A stretch of DNA of 64,000 bases, from positions 62,001 to 126,000 of the forward strand of contig NZ_WNNK01000014.1 of NCBI RefSeq assembly GCF_009724245.1, in the 5' to 3' direction. Position 1 is the first letter of the stretch. Each line of letters starts with the position of its first letter. Shown in pieces: positions 59,320 through 64,000 of this stretch. The notes under the pieces were generated by a model that did no database searches, was not told where the DNA came from, and saw nothing but the letters and a program-made list of their open reading frames with translations. The DNA comes from Pseudomonas spelaei. GTDB taxonomy: Bacteria; Pseudomonadota; Gammaproteobacteria; Pseudomonadales; Pseudomonadaceae. A program made the translations under genes and the position numbers.

Positions 59320-59798
59320 TCGATTTGCAACAGGCCGGAACCGGTCTTGATGGCTACGCCATGCTCTGCGCTCAACTTGAGTCCTTGCTCGCCGATGAGC
59401 GTGACTTCATTGCCAATGCTGCGCAGTTTTCCGCTTTTCTGTTCAATCAACTGGACGATTTGAACTGGGCGGGGTTTTACCTCAATCGCGATGAGGAGCT
59501 GGTGCTCGGGCCTTTCCAGGGCCAGATCGCCTGCGTACGCATTCCGTTTGGACGTGGGGTGTGTGGTGCCGCGGCAGCCACACGGCAAACCCAGCGGGTG
59601 GAAGATGTGCATGCGTTCCCAGGGCATATTGCCTGTGACAGTGCATCGAATAGTGAGCTGGTGGTTCCCTTGGTCAAAGAGGGACGGCTGATCGGGGTGC
59701 TGGACTTGGACAGCCCTTCGTTGGCGCGGTTTACCTCACAGGATCAGGCCGGAATTGAACAGCTGGCGGCGATTTTCCTGCGCTTGACCGCGTGTTGA
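59316..59798 (+). CDS. msrC: Free methionine-R-sulfoxide reductase (GAF domain)
   Basis: 160 residues. The three catalytic/resolving Cys of fRMsr are present, in GQIACVRI, GRGVCGAA and GHIACDSAS, in a GAF fold ending SELVVPL...GVLDLDSP. It reduces free Met-R-sulfoxide with thioredoxin. ATG at 59316 overlaps the stop of the DUF815 gene by 4 bp. With msrB it gives the window two methionine-repair enzymes. Confidence 0.94.
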   Translation: MIDLQQAGTGLDGYAMLCAQLESLLADERDFIANAAQFSAFLFNQLDDLNWAGFYLNRDEELVLGPFQGQIACVRIPFGRGVCGAAAATRQTQRVEDVHAFPGHIACDSASNSELVVPLVKEGRLIGVLDLDSPSLARFTSQDQAGIEQLAAIFLRLTAC

Positions 59799-59814
59799 TG
59801 GAGTGAAACCCGGT

Positions 59815-59836
59815 AGGAGCGAGCAACCTCGCTCCT
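59815..59836. terminator. Hairpin between convergent genes
   Basis: AGGAGCGA-GCAACC-TCGCTCCT, an 8-bp stem 17 bp past the msrC stop. There is no T tract, but the position suits transcript ends from both sides. Confidence 0.5.
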
Positions 59837-59847
59837 GCAATTGACTG

Positions 59848-62800
59848 TTAATGATCTGCCAGGCTGGCCAGTTGCGTCTGCAACATCCTCTCCAGTTCAA
59901 GCATGGACTTTTCTGTGGTCTTGACACCCGCTTCAAGGGTTGTCGGGTTAGCGCCCAGGGCACAGACTTGTTCCAGTGCTTCACATTGTGTGGCCAGCGC
60001 ATCGGCCTGGACTATGCGGGCAGCGCCCTTGATCTTGTGGGCCAGCTCAATGAGTTCCTGGGGGGAGCCTTGTCTTGCCAGCAAGGCCATGAGCTCCTGA
60101 CGATCGTGGCGACTGCTGCTCAACAACTCTTCCAATAAGCGTCGACTCAACTGCGGATCGCCTCCTGTCAGGGCATCCAGGTTGCCGGGGTCGAAGAGTT
60201 GGCCAGTGGAGGTCTGCCCGATCTTCGCCAGCTCTCGCTCCAGTGCGGTGAGGCTGATGGGCTTGAACAGGCAGTCATTCATGCCGGCTTGCGCGCAGCG
60301 CTGTTTCTCTTCGGGTTGGGCATTGGCGGTGAAGCCAAGGACGATACAGGGAGTCATCTGTTCTCGTTGTTCGTACTCTCGAATTGAACGACTCAACTCG
60401 TAGCCATTCATGATGGGCATATTGCAGTCGGCAATCACCAGGTCGAAGTGTTCCTGACGCCATGCCTGGAAACCCGCTGCGCCATGGGCGGCAGCGGTGA
60501 ACTGGTGACCGAGGAAGCCCAGTTGCTGGCACATGAGCAAGCGATTGGCCGGATGATCGTCCACCACCAGCACATTGAGCACCGGGGCGGGGGCCACTGG
60601 CACAGGCTTGTGTTCGTCAACGGCTTTTAAAGGTGCAAGACAGGTCATTTTCAGGGCGATATGGACCTGGGTTCCGACCATGGGAACACTGTTCAGGCTC
60701 AGTTGGCCGCCCATCATTGCGCACAGGCTGCGGCAAATCACCAGTCCCAGGCCCGCGCCGCTTCTGGCCAGGTGACCTGAGTTGTCTGCCTGGGCAAAGG
60801 GTTCGAATAGCCGTTGCTGATCGTCTCGACTGATCCCGATGCCCGTGTCCTCCACCACCAGTTTCATCTGGACCTGCTGCGGTAGCGCCGTGGCCTCCAC
60901 ATCGACCTTGACCTTCACCTGGCCGCGCTCGGTGAACTTGATGGCGTTGCTTACCAGATTGGAAAGTATCTGCTTGAAACGCAACGGATCGATCAGCACA
61001 TCGGTGTCTTCGATATCGGGACTGAACTCCAACACCAAGCTGAGGGTTTTCTGTCGTGCGAGCCCGTCGAAGACGCGTACCACCGATTCGATCACTTCAC
61101 GCAAATTGACGCGCTCCGGGGCCAGGCTCAATCGGCCGGACTCGATGCGTGCGATGTCGAGGATATCGCCGATCAACTCCAGGAGGTCCTTCGCTGAGTT
61201 GTAGGCCACCTCAATGGCTGGCCGATCCAGGTGGCCATGATCGGCACGCTTGAGGGTCAACTCAAGCATTCCGATCACCGCATTCATCGGTGTGCGGATT
61301 TCATGGCTCATGGTAGCGAGGAAGGTACTTTTCGCTCGATTGGCTTCATCGGCACGTTCCTTGGCGGCGCGAAGTTCATCGAAGAGCTGGCGCCGTTCGC
61401 TGATATCGATCCAGCCACCAATGATGCCCTGGACCTCGCCGGTGGAGTCGCGGTACGGAAGAATCCAGTGGTAGATCGTCAGTTTTTTTCCTTGGATATG
61501 CAGGGCACGATCAAGGATTAACGGATTGCCTTCAGCCACCACTCGCCGATAGTCGGCATGGTATTGCGCGGCCTCTATTTCAAGAGTCTGGCTCATCTGG
61601 ATGACGCTTTTGCCAATCACGTCTTCGCGTTTGGCGTTGAAAACCTGCAGGTAACTGTCGTTGCAGGTCTGTAGCAAACCGTCGCGATCGCGCACGTAAA
61701 TCGGGTGTGGTGTTTCATTGACCAGGGCCCGCATGAATTCGAACTGGTCGTTGAGGGCGCGCTCGGCCATTTGTCTGTGCTTGATCTGCCGGCGCATGTA
61801 CGCGTTCCACGTCAAGGAGATCAATAGCAACAGCCCGGCACCCACGATGATCTGGCCAATCAAATTGTGATAGTTGCGCCAGTAGCTGTCGGAGGCGGCG
61901 GTGTAGCCGCGCCAGCGACTGTTGATAACTCCCAATTCATCCGGAGCGATGCTGAGCAGTGCCTTGTCGAGAATTGAGCTCAGTTCGGTGGCGCTACGTG
62001 ACGTGGCCAGTGCAAAAGAGGCGGGCAGCGTGCCGATGCTGGAGGTGATCTGCAGTTTGTCCTGAAACATCAATGAGGAAAGAAAGTAGTTGGCGATCAC
62101 CAGCGAATTCACTGCACCTTCCACTTGACCTTGCGCCAGCAATTCCGATGCCTTGAACGTATCGCTGGTTTCCACCAGTTGGATCTTCGGAAACTCCTCG
62201 CGAAGGCTCTTTGCCAGTGGATTGCCTTGGGTGATTGCCAGGCGCTTGCCTGCCATCTGCTCAAGGTTTAAGGGCGCGCCCGACTCCTTGCGCGTCAGCA
62301 GCACATAGGAGTTTTCCAGGTATGGGCGGCTGAAGTTCAGATGGGACTCTCGTTCGGCGCTGGGGGTAATCGCCCCGATGATGTCAGCCTTGTGGGTGTT
62401 GACCTGGTCGATCATGGCGCTGACGTCTCGAGTACGCTGAACGTCGAAGCGCAGGCCGGTGCGCAGCCGAATCAGTTCCAGAAGGTCGGCAGTGATGCCG
62501 CGGAATTTGCCGTCTGCGTCGAAGAAGGTCAGTGGTGCGAAGGTTTCGTTCACCACGACTTTTACCACAGGGTTTTCTTTCAGCCAGCGCTCTTCGCGCT
62601 GGGTCAGTTGCAGCTTGTGATCGGTCAGCAATATATCGCTGCCGGCGCTCCAGCGTTTGGCGATGCTGTCCCGTTCATGGGTGGACACGCTGACAAGCAC
62701 CAGGTCGACAATGCTTCGGAGCACAGGCTGATCCCTGCGCAAGGCGAAGCTGAATCCGTAAGCTTCATGTTTGCCAAAATTGGCCATGCGAATATTTTTC

Positions 62801-63480
62801 AGGTAGCCCTTGTTGATCATGTAGTGGGTTGAAATGGTATCGCCGAGAAAGACATCGGCCTGGTCGAATGCAACGGCACTCAAGGCGTTTTGATAGGACG
62901 GATAGGCGCGGATGATTGCTTTTGGGTACAAGGCTTCCACTTCCTCCTGCGGGAGGTAATGGTAGACAAGACTGAGTCGCAGACCCGCAAGGCCCTCTCG
63001 AAGGCTACGGCTTTCTCCTTCGCGAGTGACCAATACCGGCTGGTCCACAGCGTAAGGGGTCGACAGAACCAGGTTGGGGTTTATGGCCTCAAAGCCATTG
63101 GAGGAGCCAAGAAGATCGATTTGTCCGGCTTCAAGAGCCTGGATAGCAGCCTCTCGGGTAGGGTAGCGCAGTATTTTGACCGGCAATGCCAGGGCTTTGG
63201 CCAGCAGGCCTGCGTAGTCGGCGGTCAACCCTTCATAGTCATGACCGCTGGAGGTGACATCGAAGGGTGGGTAGTCGGGTGCCGAGGTGCCGAGCACCAA
63301 TTCGCGTTTGCCCTGCAGCCATTGACGCTGAGCCTTGTCCAGTTGGCTCTCCAGTTGGATGGAACCCGAGCGGCTCAGTAGCGTGTAATATTTCGGAGTG
63401 ATTTGAGCGGCAGGTACGGGAGTGCTTAAGCACAAACCGGCACTCAATATAATTAGATAGTCCTTTAAACGCCTGGGCAT
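59848..63480 (-). CDS. BvgS-type unorthodox sensor histidine kinase
   Basis: About 1210 residues. A signal peptide (about 1-25) is followed by two periplasmic solute-binding domains (about 60-280 and 300-530) and a helix (about 545-565). Next come PAS (about 580-700), HisKA with MSHEIRTPMNAV, HATPase (DTGIGIS, GAGLGLV), a receiver with IADCNMPIMNG and an Hpt with LAHKIKGAARI. This is the full BvgS phosphorelay layout. The start is the ATG at 63480; a GTG at 63492 would give a GTGA overlap with the regulator gene stop. Paired with the LuxR-type regulator upstream. Confidence 0.93.
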   Translation of the reverse strand: MPRRLKDYLIILSAGLCLSTPVPAAQITPKYYTLLSRSGSIQLESQLDKAQRQWLQGKRELVLGTSAPDYPPFDVTSSGHDYEGLTADYAGLLAKALALPVKILRYPTREAAIQALEAGQIDLLGSSNGFEAINPNLVLSTPYAVDQPVLVTREGESRSLREGLAGLRLSLVYHYLPQEEVEALYPKAIIRAYPSYQNALSAVAFDQADVFLGDTISTHYMINKGYLKNIRMANFGKHEAYGFSFALRRDQPVLRSIVDLVLVSVSTHERDSIAKRWSAGSDILLTDHKLQLTQREERWLKENPVVKVVVNETFAPLTFFDADGKFRGITADLLELIRLRTGLRFDVQRTRDVSAMIDQVNTHKADIIGAITPSAERESHLNFSRPYLENSYVLLTRKESGAPLNLEQMAGKRLAITQGNPLAKSLREEFPKIQLVETSDTFKASELLAQGQVEGAVNSLVIANYFLSSLMFQDKLQITSSIGTLPASFALATSRSATELSSILDKALLSIAPDELGVINSRWRGYTAASDSYWRNYHNLIGQIIVGAGLLLLISLTWNAYMRRQIKHRQMAERALNDQFEFMRALVNETPHPIYVRDRDGLLQTCNDSYLQVFNAKREDVIGKSVIQMSQTLEIEAAQYHADYRRVVAEGNPLILDRALHIQGKKLTIYHWILPYRDSTGEVQGIIGGWIDISERRQLFDELRAAKERADEANRAKSTFLATMSHEIRTPMNAVIGMLELTLKRADHGHLDRPAIEVAYNSAKDLLELIGDILDIARIESGRLSLAPERVNLREVIESVVRVFDGLARQKTLSLVLEFSPDIEDTDVLIDPLRFKQILSNLVSNAIKFTERGQVKVKVDVEATALPQQVQMKLVVEDTGIGISRDDQQRLFEPFAQADNSGHLARSGAGLGLVICRSLCAMMGGQLSLNSVPMVGTQVHIALKMTCLAPLKAVDEHKPVPVAPAPVLNVLVVDDHPANRLLMCQQLGFLGHQFTAAAHGAAGFQAWRQEHFDLVIADCNMPIMNGYELSRSIREYEQREQMTPCIVLGFTANAQPEEKQRCAQAGMNDCLFKPISLTALERELAKIGQTSTGQLFDPGNLDALTGGDPQLSRRLLEELLSSSRHDRQELMALLARQGSPQELIELAHKIKGAARIVQADALATQCEALEQVCALGANPTTLEAGVKTTEKSMLELERMLQTQLASLADH

Positions 63481-63488
63481 CCGGTCTC

Positions 63489-64000
63489 TCACACTAGCGC
63501 GTTGCGTTTTGCCAGCTCGATAAGCTCTACCAAGGACTTGGCTTTCAGTTTTTGCATAAGTCGTTTCTTATAAGTGCTGACAGTCTTGTTGCTGAGGAAC
63601 ATGCCTTTGGCAATTTCCTTGTTTGTCCGGCCTTGTGCAAAAAGTTGCAAAACCATGAGTTCGCGATCATTCACGGCCTTGAAAAGTTCCAGCTCTTCGT
63701 TAATGCCGTTTTCTACGCCGTTGCCATTCAGTGCCTGACTTGGGAAGTAGTTGTAACCGGATAGAACGGCCCTGATGGCACTGAGCAGTTCACTTAAATC
63801 GCCTTCTTTACATACATAACCGTCTGCACCTGACCGCATGCAGCGTGTGGCGAAGAGTGCCGGGCATTGAGCCGTCAGGACTAACGTCTTTATCGGGGTA
63901 CTCATCGAGTTGAACCGGCATAGCACCTCAAGGCCATCCAGTTTCGGAATGCTGATATCGAGAATTATCAGGTCCGGCAGGCACTCCCTGACCATTTGAA
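63489..64000 (-). CDS. LuxR-type response regulator (partial, BvgA-like)
   Basis: At least 170 residues are visible; the 5' end lies beyond the window. A receiver with the phospho-acceptor in LIILDISIPKLDG is followed by the LuxR helix-turn-helix NDRELMVLQLFAQGRTNKEIAKGMFLSNKTVSTYKKRLMQKLK. It is the cognate partner of the BvgS-type kinase, since the stop overlaps or abuts its start. What the pair regulates cannot be told from the window. Confidence 0.93.
   Translation of the reverse strand, partial: QMVRECLPDLIILDISIPKLDGLEVLCRFNSMSTPIKTLVLTAQCPALFATRCMRSGADGYVCKEGDLSELLSAIRAVLSGYNYFPSQALNGNGVENGINEELELFKAVNDRELMVLQLFAQGRTNKEIAKGMFLSNKTVSTYKKRLMQKLKAKSLVELIELAKRNALV

Noticed and set aside
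1..64000. tRNA, rRNA, CRISPR arrays, integrase genes or intact insertion sequences
   Set aside because: I looked in the intergenic regions on both strands and saw none.

Overview
The window looks like a chromosomal segment of a fluorescent Pseudomonas (P. fluorescens group). It has high-GC coding sequence, the Pseudomonas lipoprotein OprI, a rhamnosylated-type EF-P with its EarP partner, SagS/OspR/Gpx/MsrB synteny, and REP palindromes typical of the genus. No tRNA, rRNA, CRISPR array or intact insertion sequence was found. Most of the window is core genome. Three small stretches look accessory: about 17.1-22.1 kb, 48.3-50.3 kb, and possibly the sensor pair at the right edge.

Layout. 0-8.1 kb: a complete high-affinity K+ uptake locus, kdpFABC followed by its sensor and regulator kdpDE, with a REP palindrome inside the locus and another after it. 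8.2-17 kb: a patatin phospholipase, a small lipoprotein, a CHAD protein, an acyl-CoA thioesterase, a chemoreceptor, TatD nuclease, an MltF-type transglycosylase, DoxX, and a small unknown gene behind a promoter and a structured 5' leader. 17.1-22.1 kb: a GldA/GldF/GldG-like ABC operon whose ATPase has degenerate motifs, facing a coiled-coil protein of unknown function. 22.2-28.4 kb: greB, the ybbA-ybbP ABC export pair divergent from tesA, and an L,D-transpeptidase next to its likely substrate OprI. 28.9-35.8 kb: a GNAT protein, class I DAHP synthase, a PilZ-like protein, a thioredoxin-fold/KPR/5'-nucleotidase operon, UspA, cysB and a GreA-like factor. 35.9-46.1 kb: earP-efp, ohr-ohrR, two LysR regulators, a TauE permease, a DUF1127 peptide, a YcaQ-type glycosylase, class II DAHP synthase, a spermidine-synthase-like methyltransferase and a crotonase.

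46.3-50.3 kb: deaD with a long hairpin-rich leader, then directly after its terminator what appears to be the 3' end (domains V and VI) of a decayed group II intron. It is followed by an AT-rich orphan gene and an unexplained remnant. 50.3-59.8 kb: DOPA-dioxygenase-like protein, tpm, htpX, alaA, then a redox-repair group (msrB, gpx-ospR with a MarR-type operator), sagS, a DUF815 ATPase and free-methionine sulfoxide reductase. 59.8-64 kb: a BvgS-type sensor kinase and its LuxR-type regulator, cut by the window end.

Themes are K+ homeostasis, envelope maintenance (transglycosylase, L,D-transpeptidase, OprI, HtpX) and peroxide/methionine-sulfoxide defence with two thiol-sensing OhrR-family regulators. 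The strongest leads for something undescribed are the structured leader at 16.6 kb, the degenerate Gld-type ABC system with its coiled-coil neighbour, and the intron remnant plus orphan gene at 48.3-50.3 kb.
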